Shown: positions 41,673-49,625 of the stretch, piece after piece | Numbering within the stretch: the stretch's first letter is position 1 | Layout: every line of letters starts with the position of its first letter | From: Verrucomicrobiota bacterium | GTDB taxonomy: Bacteria > Verrucomicrobiota > Verrucomicrobiia > Limisphaerales > J093 | Direction: 5' to 3' | Assembly: GCA_029556615.1 (NCBI GenBank) | Contig: JAKQDD010000238.1 | Coordinates: 1-52,219 of the forward strand | Length of the DNA: 52,219 nucleotides | The notes under the pieces: generated by a model | Databases searched by the model: none | The model's input: the letters and a program-made list of their open reading frames with translations, nothing else | What the model was told of the DNA's origin: nothing | Translations under genes and position numbers: made by a program

Positions 41673-41885
41673 TTAATCGGCCGACGGTTTGTCGGAGGGG
41701 GGCTTGGGTTTCGGCTCCGGGGATGCCGGGGGGGGCGTGCTCTTGCCGCCGAGGATCTTAAACATGACCACGCCGCAGGTGGGGCATTTGCCTTTGATTG
41801 CCTTGCGGCCGTTTTTCATCACCTCTTCGACACCGTCGGCGATCTCCTTCTTTGCTTTACACTTGACGCAATAACCTTCGGCCAT
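41673..41885 (-). CDS. DUF5679-type zinc-ribbon protein
   Basis: 70 residues from the ATG at 41885 (MAEGYCVKCKAKKEI); an upstream ATG adds seven residues. Four cysteines in a C6-x2-C9 ... C34-x2-C37 arrangement (YCVKCKAK; GKCPTCGVVMFKILGG) are expected to bind one zinc. The basic helix KNGRKAIKG between them is typical. The C-terminus is Pro/Lys-rich and probably disordered. The function of this family is unknown. A TTGACG box at 41964-41959 lies upstream, but I saw no good -10 partner. Confidence 0.75.
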   Translation of the reverse strand: MAEGYCVKCKAKKEIADGVEEVMKNGRKAIKGKCPTCGVVMFKILGGKSTPPPASPEPKPKPPSDKPSAD

Positions 41886-42025
41886 AGACAGTTCCACAAG
41901 CGGCACGTCGGGCGCCGCTGATGTAACGGGTTTCAGCTTAAGGGGGCCGTTAGCGGACCGTCAACAGCGAAAGCAAGGCCGTGAATTGCGGACTTGACAC
42001 GGCTGTGGTGGTGTGAGGGGTTGCG

Positions 42026-43507
42026 TCAGTGGGGGAGTGTGCGCAGGGCAGTCTTCAGGATCTTGCCGGTGGCGTTCCGCGGCAGGACCGGCAGTTGGTT
42101 GATTCGACGCGGGACCTTGTAATCGGCCAGGCGCTCCCGCAGGAAGCTGACCAGTGCGTCCTGATCGAGACCGATGCCGTCGTTCATGACGACGAAGGCC
42201 ACGGGTTGCTCGCCTTTGCGCGGGTCGGGTCTGCCGATGACGGCCGCCTCCTTGACACCGGGGTACTGGTAGATCACCTCCTCGATCTCGCGCGGATAGA
42301 CATTGATGCCGTTGACCAGCAGCATGTCCTTCTTGCGGTCGGTGATGTAGTAGTATCCGTCGGCGTCCCGATAGCCGACGTCGCCGGTGTACAGCCAGCC
42401 ATCCCGCAGGGCGACGGCGGTATCCTCGGGACGGTTCCAGTAGCCGGCCATGACGTTGCCGCCGCGGACGCACACTTCTCCGGTCCGGCCCTGGGGCAGT
42501 TCCTGGCCGTCCTCGCCTCGGATGCTCATTTCCACATTCCTGATGGGAAGGCCTATGGATCCGGGTTTTTGAAGCCCGTGGACGGGGTTGACGGACACGA
42601 CCGGGCTGGCCTCGCTCAAGCCGTATCCTTCGATCAGGGGGATGGCGGGGAAGCGTGCGCCGAATTCGCGGAGGATTTCGAGCGGGAGCGGGGCCGCGCC
42701 GCTCACGCCGAGGCGCAAGCTGAGGTTCGGGGGCAACGGCGCGTGGGCCAGAGCCCGGAACAATTGGGGGATGGCGGGCAGGACGGTGGCCTGGTGCTGG
42801 ATGATCTCGTGGAGAATGTTCTTGGGCGGGTGCAGCGACTTGACGAGCACGATCGAGCCCCCCACCAGCAGCGGCAGGAGCATGCAGACGGTCATCATGA
42901 AGCTGTGGAACATCGGCAGCACGAGGGCGAACCGGTCGAACTCGGCGGCTTCGAAGACGTATCGGCAACTATCGACATTGTGCAACAGGTTCCCGTGCGT
43001 GAGCATCGCCCCCTTGGGATGCCCGGTGGTGCCGGAGGTGTAGATCAGAACCGCCAGATCGTTCTCCTCGAGTGAGGACCCCTCGCCCCAGTCTCCGCCG
43101 TCGGTGCCTGGCAGGAAGGCATCGATCGCCAGGGTCCGCAATTCAGGCAAGGCTGACTGCAACCGGTGGGCGCCCTCGGCGAGGGAGGCGTCCGTGATCA
43201 TCACTGTGATCCCTGCGTCTCTCAGGATGAACTGGACTTCGTCGGGCTTCAGGAAGTTGTTGATCGGCACCACCACGCCGCCTGCGGCCAGCACTCCGAA
43301 GAAGGCGGAGATGAACTCCGGGCAATTCCGCAGCCAGAGTGCAACCCGATCCCCGCGGCGCACGCCCAGGTCCCGGGTCAGCGCGCCGGATACCCAGGCG
43401 GTCTGATTGCGGAAATGCCGGTACGCAAACGTGTGGTCGCCCCAGAGGACGGCGGTCTTCTCGAGGTTGTTGTTCGCGCTCGCCAGGAATGCACGTGCCA
43501 GGTTCAT
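42026..43507 (-). CDS. AMP-dependent acyl-CoA synthetase (long-chain type)
   Basis: 493 residues. ANL superfamily: P-loop IYTSGTTGHPKGAMLTHGN, EGYGLSEASPVVSVNP, GDVGYRDADGYYYITDRKKDMLLVNGINVYPREIEEVI with the conserved aspartate and hinge, and the catalytic lysine in NATGKILKTALR at the C-terminus. It activates a carboxylic acid with ATP and forms the CoA thioester; the sequence looks like a medium/long-chain fatty-acyl ligase. It is encoded on the same strand as the LuxC/LuxE-like pair, which could use its products, but other genes intervene. An inverted repeat just upstream (43514-43542) may be an operator. Confidence 0.92.
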   Translation of the reverse strand: MNLARAFLASANNNLEKTAVLWGDHTFAYRHFRNQTAWVSGALTRDLGVRRGDRVALWLRNCPEFISAFFGVLAAGGVVVPINNFLKPDEVQFILRDAGITVMITDASLAEGAHRLQSALPELRTLAIDAFLPGTDGGDWGEGSSLEENDLAVLIYTSGTTGHPKGAMLTHGNLLHNVDSCRYVFEAAEFDRFALVLPMFHSFMMTVCMLLPLLVGGSIVLVKSLHPPKNILHEIIQHQATVLPAIPQLFRALAHAPLPPNLSLRLGVSGAAPLPLEILREFGARFPAIPLIEGYGLSEASPVVSVNPVHGLQKPGSIGLPIRNVEMSIRGEDGQELPQGRTGEVCVRGGNVMAGYWNRPEDTAVALRDGWLYTGDVGYRDADGYYYITDRKKDMLLVNGINVYPREIEEVIYQYPGVKEAAVIGRPDPRKGEQPVAFVVMNDGIGLDQDALVSFLRERLADYKVPRRINQLPVLPRNATGKILKTALRTLPH

Positions 43508-43884
43508 TGCGTGTTGGAATCCGAAAAATATGACGGATTCAACGCAGACGGACCGGGCGAGTCAAGCGCGCGCCTGAACCGCGGTGCCTGCCGGCGCGTT
43601 CCCCAAGCTGGCGTTCGTGCCACGGCCCTTCGATCCGCGCGATAGCGTCTTGGAGTGCGGCTGTCCCCAGCCGCTTTCGGATCGGAAAGCGCCGGAGAGG
43701 ACCCGCGCCCCGGATGCTATCGCGTTCGAGGGGCTGCCTGCGGTCGTCGGTCGTCGGTCGTCTGTCCTCTGTCGTTGCGGACTCCGCGGGGATGCTCGCC
43801 GCCCCACTGGCGCACTGCCGCACTGGCGCACATGCATCCTTGCGATTTGCCGGTGTCTGGAGCACAACTGGCGGCGGTAACAGT
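43508..43884. other. Divergent intergenic region with repeats
   Basis: 377 bp between the acyl-CoA synthetase and the ceramidase-like gene. It holds an operator-like inverted repeat (43514-43542), an element with CGCGATAGC (43632-43640) / GCTATCGCG ends around a GCGGCT..AGCCGC hairpin, and a short tandem GGTCGTC microsatellite near 43745. No gene is convincing. Confidence 0.5.
43514..43542. promoter_or_regulatory. Operator-like inverted repeat upstream of the acyl-CoA synthetase gene
   Basis: TTGGAATCCG, 10 AT-rich bases (AAAAATATGA), CGGATTCAA. It lies 7 nt upstream of the ATG at 43507 and could bind a dimeric regulator or form a hairpin in the 5' UTR. The partner regulator is unknown. Confidence 0.45.
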
Positions 43885-45153
43885 ATGAGATCCTTACGCT
43901 GGCTTCTTGTCGCAACGATCGTGCTCGGCGCGCCCATCGCATGGGCTGCGGGCTTTCGGGTGGGGATTGCCGTTCGCAACGTCACGCCGGAGCCGCTGTT
44001 GCCGGTTTCCGGCGGGGTTGGGCCGTCGCATGCGACAACGAAGAAGCAAGGGGAGCTCACCGTTCGGGCGCTTGTGTTCGAGAGCGGCAGCAACCGGGTG
44101 GCGCTGGTCGTGGGCGATTTCCTCGGGTTTCCCGCGGTGCTCGGGGATCGGGTGCGGGCCGCGGTTCCGGGGGTCCCGCCCGAGAACATTGTGATCGGCG
44201 CCACGCACACGCACAGTGCTCCTGACTGCTATGGTTTTCCGGATGGCCGCGGGGGGACGGGGGCGGATTTCAAGTACCTGGAAAGGGTCTGCGTCCAGGC
44301 GGCCGAGGCCATCACGGAGGCGGTGACCCGGCTTCAGCCGGCGGGGCTCAGGATCGCGACGGGTGAAGCGCGCGGGCAGATTGCGTACAACTATTATGCG
44401 GAGAAGCTGTACGATGCCCGGTGTCACGTGGTGCAGGCGGTGGACGCGGCTGGCAAGAGCGTGGCCACGCTCGTCAACTACGCCATTCATCCGGAGGTGA
44501 TCGGCAGCGAACGGGGCATTTGCAGTCCGGACCTGGTGGGGCCTTTGTGCGATCGGATTGCCGAGGGAGGCGGCGGCACGGGCATCTTCCTGAACAGCGC
44601 CTTGGGGGGGATGGTGACTGCCGACAATCGCCGGCCCGGAGGCGGCGAAGCCAACGATTGGGCGGAATGCCAGCGCATCGGCCGACTGCTTGCGGACGAG
44701 GCGCTGCGCATTGTCCAGAATGCTCCGGTCCAGGCTGAGCCGACCCTGTTTTGCGCGGCGCGGCGTTTGACCCTGCCGGTCGACTCGCCGCTGATGCGGC
44801 AACTCTTGAGCGCGATTCCCGGCGCGCGCGACATGGCGGGGACGGGGGACCAGGTGGTCACCCGGCTCAACCTCATCAATGTGGGCAACGCGCAACTGCT
44901 GACGATCCCGGGCGAGGCTCTGCCGAACATCGGCTGCTACCTGAAGCGCAAGATGCGGGGCGAGCACAACCTCCTCTTCGGTCTGGCGAACGACGCTTTG
45001 GGCTACATCATGGCCAAGGAGGACTACGACAGTTTCAAGCGCTACGAGTACATCTCGCGCACGAGCCTCGGGGAACGGACGGGTGTTATCTTCGTGGAAG
45101 AGGCGCTCAAACTGGTGGGCGAGAGTCCGGCGCCCCAGGTTCTGGCCGACTAG
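43885..45153 (+). CDS. Neutral/alkaline ceramidase-like protein, secreted
   Basis: 422 residues from the ATG at 43885, which gives a signal peptide (LRWLLVATIVLGAPIAWA); the longer frame is through repeats. The metal-binding pair H108 and H110 in IVIGATHTHSAPD and the following NYAIHPEVIGSERGICSPDLVGPLCDRI fit the zinc-dependent ceramidase/N-acylsphingosine hydrolase family, common as uncharacterised secreted enzymes in Verrucomicrobiota. The typical second domain is absent, so the protein is shorter than canonical ceramidases. The TAG stop (45151-45153) is part of a palindromic-element end that also provides the likely start codon of selB. Confidence 0.78.
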   Translation: MRSLRWLLVATIVLGAPIAWAAGFRVGIAVRNVTPEPLLPVSGGVGPSHATTKKQGELTVRALVFESGSNRVALVVGDFLGFPAVLGDRVRAAVPGVPPENIVIGATHTHSAPDCYGFPDGRGGTGADFKYLERVCVQAAEAITEAVTRLQPAGLRIATGEARGQIAYNYYAEKLYDARCHVVQAVDAAGKSVATLVNYAIHPEVIGSERGICSPDLVGPLCDRIAEGGGGTGIFLNSALGGMVTADNRRPGGGEANDWAECQRIGRLLADEALRIVQNAPVQAEPTLFCAARRLTLPVDSPLMRQLLSAIPGARDMAGTGDQVVTRLNLINVGNAQLLTIPGEALPNIGCYLKRKMRGEHNLLFGLANDALGYIMAKEDYDSFKRYEYISRTSLGERTGVIFVEEALKLVGESPAPQVLAD

Positions 45154-45166
45154 AGTCCGCGACTTG
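45150..45166 (+). repeat. Palindromic element remnant at the ceramidase-selB junction
   Basis: CTAGAGTCCGCGACTTG, matching the 5' end of copy B (CTAGAGTCCTCGACTTG) with one mismatch. It contains the ceramidase stop (TAG) and the probable selB start (TTG). Only this end is left; no right-hand end is visible. Confidence 0.6.
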
Positions 45167-47182
45167 AACCCGACGCGTCACTGCATTCTGGCGACTGCCG
45201 GGCATGTCGACCACGGCAAGAGCGCGCTGGTGAAAATGCTCACCGGGACCGATCCGGACCGGTTGCCGGAGGAGAAGGCGCGGGGGATCACCATTGACCT
45301 CGGGTTTGCGCACCTCGAGTTGGCGGGGAGCGACCCGGTGACGGGGGAACCGATCCGGCTCTCGGTTGGGATTGTCGATGTGCCCGGGCACGAGGATTTC
45401 GTGCGGGCCATGGTGGCGGGGGTGGGGTCGGTGGATGCGGCGCTGCTGGTGATTGCCGCGGACGACGGATGGATGCCGCAGACGGAGGAGCACCTGCAGA
45501 TCCTCGAGTACCTTGGCATGAGCCGGGCCGTGGTGGCGCTTTCGAAGACGGATCTGGCGGCCGATGCCGGGAGCGGAGCGGTGGCGGCGGTTCGGAGCCA
45601 GCTCGAGGGGAGTGCGCTCGCGGAGGCGCCCATCGTTCGTGTCGACGCCCTGAGCGGGGAAGGGGCGGACCCTCTCCGGAGAGAATTGGCGCGGGTTCTG
45701 GCCCGGGTGCCGCCGACGCGGGATGCGGGGAAGCCGCGGCTGGCAGTGGACCGGGTGTTTTCGCTGCGTGGTGTTGGCACGGTGGCCACGGGTACCCTGA
45801 CCGGCGGCAGTCTCCGTCGAGGCCAGCGGGTTGTGGTTTGTCCGCAAGGAACGCCGGCCCGGATCCGGTCCCTCCAGAGCTACCATCACGAGGTCGACGT
45901 GAGCCCGCCCGGGGCGCGGACGGCGGTGCAGCTTGCCGACATCGAGCGACGCGAACCGGGACGTCCGGCGGGCATTGGGCGCGGCGACGTGGTGACCGTC
46001 GAGGAGGTGGCTCTGGCGACCGACACCCTGGATGTCCACGTCGTGAAGTCCGGTCGGCTGACGAAGGGGCCACGAGCCGCGGCGCGTCCCCTGCGGGACG
46101 GGATGGCGGTTTGGTTTCATCAGGGCACAAGCCGCACTCTGGGGTGGTTGTTGCTCCGCGAGAAAGGCGAGGTCGGGCCGGGGGAGGGAGGGATTGGTCA
46201 GTTGCGCTTGGCGTCGCGGGTGTCGGTGTTGGCCGGGGACCGGTTCATTCTGCGGGACGCCTCGGAGCAGGCGACGCTGGCTGGGGGGCTGATCTTGAAC
46301 GTGGACGCTCCGCGGCGGGGTTGGCGGGCGGAAGGGCGGCGGCAGCTTCTCGATGCCCGGCGGCGGGCGCCTGAGGATCCTCGGGTCTGGATCCGCACCG
46401 GACTGGCCCTCGAAGGAGTAGTCTCGAGGGGCGGGTTTCTGGCCCGGTCGCGGTTTGGTGTCCGGGAGATCCGCGAGGCGCTCGAGGCGGTGGTTCGGGA
46501 GGGCGACGCCGTGCCGGCTGGCGAGTGTGTCTTTGACCCGGCATTTTGGCGGGCGGCGTTGGACCGGGCGGTGCTGGCCGTGGATGCCGGACATCGGGAT
46601 CATCCGGAGCGGCCAGGGCTGAGCCTGGTCGACCTGAGGCAGGCGTTGCCGGGCCGGGTTCGGGCGTCCGGGGTTTTCGATGCGTTACTGGGCGGGCTGG
46701 CGGCGTTGGGGTTCTGCAAAGAGGGTGCTGTGATCCGGCGTCGGGAGCATCGCCCCGTGCTGCCGGTGCGCCTGCGGGCTGCCGGCGATCAGATCCTCGA
46801 GGCGCTGGCGGCTCGGCCCTGGGATCCGCCGTCGCGCGCGGTTCTGGCGCCGGACGCGCTGCGGCAGGCCGCCTTGAAGTTCTTCATCGAGACCGGCCAA
46901 GTGATCGAGGTGACGCCGGAGTTGGTTTTTGGCGCCGAGGCCTACGGGGAATTGGCCCGCCGTATCCGATTCGAGCTCGAGCAGCGCGGTCGGGCCACGG
47001 TGAGCGAGTTGCGTGTGGCGCTGGGCACGAACCGGCGGGTGCTGGTGCCGCTCCTCGAGAAACTGGATCGCGACGGTGTGACCCGGCGGGAGGGGGATTA
47101 TCGCGTACCGGGTCCGGGGGTGGAGCAGGAGCCCGTCGCATTGCGGAGCACGGCTCTTCCGAGCCGCAGCGGAACGGCTTAG
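45164..47182 (+). CDS. selB: Selenocysteine-specific elongation factor SelB
   Basis: 672 residues from a TTG at 45164, the closest start to the conserved G domain; the upstream frame overlaps the ceramidase gene. G1 is AGHVDHGKS, G3 DVPGHEDF, then SKTD. EF-Tu-like domains II/III (VFSLRGVGTVATGTLTGG) follow. The C-terminal ~220 residues are winged-helix repeats that read the SECIS RNA (ending YGELARRIRFELEQRGRATVSELRVALGTNRRVLVPLLEKLDRDGVTRREGDYRV). It delivers Sec-tRNA to UGA codons. No selA, selD or selC tRNA was seen here. The last residues run into repeat-like sequence. Confidence 0.92.
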   Translation: MNPTRHCILATAGHVDHGKSALVKMLTGTDPDRLPEEKARGITIDLGFAHLELAGSDPVTGEPIRLSVGIVDVPGHEDFVRAMVAGVGSVDAALLVIAADDGWMPQTEEHLQILEYLGMSRAVVALSKTDLAADAGSGAVAAVRSQLEGSALAEAPIVRVDALSGEGADPLRRELARVLARVPPTRDAGKPRLAVDRVFSLRGVGTVATGTLTGGSLRRGQRVVVCPQGTPARIRSLQSYHHEVDVSPPGARTAVQLADIERREPGRPAGIGRGDVVTVEEVALATDTLDVHVVKSGRLTKGPRAAARPLRDGMAVWFHQGTSRTLGWLLLREKGEVGPGEGGIGQLRLASRVSVLAGDRFILRDASEQATLAGGLILNVDAPRRGWRAEGRRQLLDARRRAPEDPRVWIRTGLALEGVVSRGGFLARSRFGVREIREALEAVVREGDAVPAGECVFDPAFWRAALDRAVLAVDAGHRDHPERPGLSLVDLRQALPGRVRASGVFDALLGGLAALGFCKEGAVIRRREHRPVLPVRLRAAGDQILEALAARPWDPPSRAVLAPDALRQAALKFFIETGQVIEVTPELVFGAEAYGELARRIRFELEQRGRATVSELRVALGTNRRVLVPLLEKLDRDGVTRREGDYRVPGPGVEQEPVALRSTALPSRSGTA

Positions 47183-47204
47183 CGAACGGGTATCGCTGCG
47201 GGTC

Positions 47205-47260
47205 GAGAGGACCCGCGCCCCGGAAGGATCTCGGAGCGCGGCAGTGTTCTCGAGGACTCT
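47205..47260. repeat. Repeat fragments downstream of selB
   Basis: The 20-mer GAGAGGACCCGCGCCCCGGA at 47205-47224 is identical to 43695-43714. Further right, GAGGACTCT (47252-47260) matches an end of the palindromic element and touches the TGA stop of the TauE/SafE gene (47260-47262). Confidence 0.55.
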
Positions 47261-47628
47261 CAACGGGCCAGCAGCAGGCGGAGACCGACGAGCACGAGGA
47301 AGCCGCCGAAGAGGCGTTTCAGGTCGGCCGACGCGATATGTTTCGTGAGCCAGGCGCCTCCAAAACCGCAGAGGACGGCGGTTGGCATGAGGGCCGCGGC
47401 AACGCGCCATTGGAGGTGGCCGAGGTCATGGTGTTTCCAGGCGCCCATCAAGGCGGTGGGGACGATGACGACGAGCGAGGTACCGACGGCGGTTTTGATG
47501 TCCATCCGCAGCAGGAGCATCATGGCGGGGACCATGACCACGCCGCCGCCGACTCCGAACAAGCCGCTGGTGACTCCGCCGAGGGCGCCGATCAGCGCCG
47601 CGTACACGTAGACCATGCAAGGCTTCAT
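47260..47628 (-). CDS. TauE/SafE family permease, half-size
   Basis: About 122 residues from the ATG at 47628 (MKPCMVYVYAAL); ATGs at 47649 and 47616 are alternatives. Four hydrophobic helices: YAALIGALGGVTSGLFGVGGGVVMVPAMMLLL (with the family GxGGGxxxVP motif), AVGTSLVVIVPTALMGAW, WRVAAALMPTAVLCGFGGAWL and LFGGFLVLVGLRLLLA. Full-length members have about eight helices, so this is a half-size form that could dimerise. They carry organic or sulfur-containing anions across the inner membrane. The stop TGA is adjacent to a palindromic-element end. It is divergent from the thioredoxin-like gene. Confidence 0.85.
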   Translation of the reverse strand: MKPCMVYVYAALIGALGGVTSGLFGVGGGVVMVPAMMLLLRMDIKTAVGTSLVVIVPTALMGAWKHHDLGHLQWRVAAALMPTAVLCGFGGAWLTKHIASADLKRLFGGFLVLVGLRLLLAR

Positions 47629-47709
47629 GCCGGAAGCGGGGGTGGGCATCAACGTTTTTCGGGTTCTTTCCACTCGCCAATCGGGGTCACTTTTGCGAGG
47701 GTATGGCCC

Positions 47710-48873
47710 ATGCAACGTTCATGGATTGGATCCAAACGGGTTGAACTCGCCATGGTTCGGTCGCTGGGGTTCGGTCTTGGTCTGGCCTTGGCGGCAGTTG
47801 GCGGCGGGTTGGCCGTTCCCGCCACAGCCGCGGAGACGGATGCTGCGAAAGCGGCGGCAGCGCCTGCGGACGAGGAGGCTGCTGCCTGGAAGGAGCTGCA
47901 GGCGGCGATGCGGCTGCCGGCTCCGCCGCAGGGCCCGGCGGCGGCCAGGCCGACCGCCGAGCAACAGGCGGAGCTCCGCAAGCAGCGGGCGGCGCAAATG
48001 GCGGGCGTGGCGGAGAAAGTGAAGGCCTTTCGCGACCGGTTCCCGAACAGCAGTCATAGCGAGGGGGCGCGCCGCATGGAGTTGCAGATGCTCCAGAACG
48101 CGGTGGGACTGGGGCACGCCGCCGCCAAGGAGCGGTTGCGGATTGTCGAGGAGGAGCTGTTGAAGGACCCCGCCACGAGCGAGAACGACCGGGTCCGGCT
48201 GCTTGGCGCGCGAGTGCAGATGGAGGCGATGGCCCGCCAGTCGGAGGGCGAGCCGGCGATGGTTGCGGTTTTGGAGAAAGGGGCGCGGGATTTGATGCGG
48301 CAATACCCGACCAACGCGCTGCCCTACCAAATGCTGATGTCGGTGCTGACCCGTTCCGAGGGCGAGGCGGCGCGGAAGCTGGCGGCGGAGTTGAGGGAGA
48401 ACCCAAACACGCCGGAGCGGGTGCGGCAATCGGCGGCGGGGCAGCTGAAGAAGATCGAGGCGTTGGGCAAGCCGCTGGCGCTGAAATTCACGGCGGTGGA
48501 TGGCCGCGAGGTGGATGTGGCCAAGATGAGCGGGAAAGTGGTGCTGATCGATTTTTGGGCGACGTGGTGCGGGCCTTGTGTTGCCGAGCTGCCGAAGGTG
48601 AAGGCCGCCTACGAGCGGCTGCATCCCAAGGGCTTCGAGATTGTCGGCCTCAGCTTCGATCAAAAGAAGGAGGCGCTGACGGCCTTCGTCGAGAAGGAGC
48701 ACATGACCTGGCCGCAGTTCTTCGATGGCAAGGGATGGCAGAACCAGTTCGGGGTCGAGTTTGGCATCAATGCCATTCCCGCCATGTGGTTGGTGGACAA
48801 GAAGGGCGTGCTTCGGGACTTGAACGCGCGGGGGGATCTCGAGGCGAAGGTCGAGAAGCTGCTGGCGGAGTGA
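47710..48873 (+). CDS. TlpA/ResA-like thioredoxin-domain protein, exported
   Basis: 387 residues from the ATG at 47710, which has GAGGG about 9 nt upstream; an ATG at 47752 gives a tidier signal peptide (LGFGLGLALAAVGGGLAVPATA). The N-terminal half is Ala/Glu-rich with coiled-coil character. The C-terminal ~145 residues form a thioredoxin fold: VVLIDFWATWCGPCVAELPKVKAAYERL with the CGPC redox site (C287/C290), FEIVGLSFDQKK and NAIPAMWLVDKKGVL containing the cis-proline. It probably reduces or isomerises disulfides in the periplasm, for instance in cytochrome c maturation. The neighbouring genes give no partner. Confidence 0.88.
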   Translation: MQRSWIGSKRVELAMVRSLGFGLGLALAAVGGGLAVPATAAETDAAKAAAAPADEEAAAWKELQAAMRLPAPPQGPAAARPTAEQQAELRKQRAAQMAGVAEKVKAFRDRFPNSSHSEGARRMELQMLQNAVGLGHAAAKERLRIVEEELLKDPATSENDRVRLLGARVQMEAMARQSEGEPAMVAVLEKGARDLMRQYPTNALPYQMLMSVLTRSEGEAARKLAAELRENPNTPERVRQSAAGQLKKIEALGKPLALKFTAVDGREVDVAKMSGKVVLIDFWATWCGPCVAELPKVKAAYERLHPKGFEIVGLSFDQKKEALTAFVEKEHMTWPQFFDGKGWQNQFGVEFGINAIPAMWLVDKKGVLRDLNARGDLEAKVEKLLAE

Positions 48874-48927
48874 GGCCGGGCGCTTCGGGGCGTTGACGCG
48901 GTGCGTCCGGGGCGGCATCGTCGACCC

Positions 48928-49479
48928 ATGCAACGCGTCATCAGCGGTCCGGTCTACGTGGTTCGCGACAACATCGACACGGACCAGATCATTCCGGCCC
49001 AGTATTTGAACCTCGTCCCGACGATTCCCGAGGAGTACGAGAAGCTCGGCTCCTACGCCCTGTGCGGACTGCCGGACACCCTCTATCCGGTCCGCTTTGT
49101 CCGGGAAGGAGCATTGGACAGCGACTATCCGATTGTGATTGCCGGGCGCAACTTCGGCTGCGGCAGCTCGCGGGAGCACGCCCCGATCGCGCTCGGGTCG
49201 GCCGGATGCCGTGTGGTTCTGGCGGAGAGCTTCGCCCGGATCTTCTTCCGCAACGCTGTGGCGACCGGGGAGCTGTATCCTTGCGAGAGCCTGAGCCGGT
49301 TATGCGAACGGGTGCGGACCGGGGACGTTGCCACGGTCGACCTTGAGGCCTGCACGATCACCCTGACCGGCTCCGGGGATTCACACGCGTTCAAGGCGTT
49401 GGGCGACGTGCGGCCCGTCGTCGATGCGGGCGGCTTGTTCAACTACGCTCGACAGTCCGGGATGATCCCCGCGCGCTGA
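48928..49479 (+). CDS. leuD: 3-isopropylmalate dehydratase small subunit
   Basis: 183 residues from the ATG at 48928. LeuD forms a heterodimer with LeuC to isomerise 2-isopropylmalate to 3-isopropylmalate in leucine synthesis. Visible: DNIDTDQIIPAQYL at the start, the substrate-binding loop GRNFGCGSSREHAPIAL and SFARIFFRNAVATGELYP. The length is within the family range (about 165-210). No leuC is adjacent. With ilvB at 28456 it makes a second branched-chain gene in the window, but they are far apart and not co-transcribed. Confidence 0.94.
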   Translation: MQRVISGPVYVVRDNIDTDQIIPAQYLNLVPTIPEEYEKLGSYALCGLPDTLYPVRFVREGALDSDYPIVIAGRNFGCGSSREHAPIALGSAGCRVVLAESFARIFFRNAVATGELYPCESLSRLCERVRTGDVATVDLEACTITLTGSGDSHAFKALGDVRPVVDAGGLFNYARQSGMIPAR

Positions 49480-49625
49480 ACCAGAGCTCTGCTCTCCCCC
49501 AACCCTCTCCTCCCGTGGCCGGGAGGCGGGGGAGACGATGACTTGCGCATGGCACGTGTTGAGTGTCGTGCGCGCGCCGGTTTTTCCCTCCCCCTGCGAC
49601 CATGGAGCAGGGGTAGGGCCGGGGG
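49480..49625. other. Convergent intergenic region with two hairpins
   Basis: 146 bp between leuD (+) and the sigma-54 response regulator (-). Hairpins: CCTCCCG-TGGC-CGGGAGG (49509-49526) and CCCCTGC..GCAGGGG (49591-49613). Neither has a U tract on its downstream side, so the terminator role is only likely by position. The region also resembles common GC-rich REP-like sequence. Confidence 0.45.

Noticed and set aside
45164..47260. selC tRNA(Sec) or selA beside selB
   Set aside because: I saw no tRNA-like cloverleaf and no selA-like ORF between 45150 and 47710.
46546..47709. 388 codons upstream of the TlpA-like protein in the same frame
   Set aside because: Overlaps selB and the TauE gene; no conserved sequence before the signal peptide.
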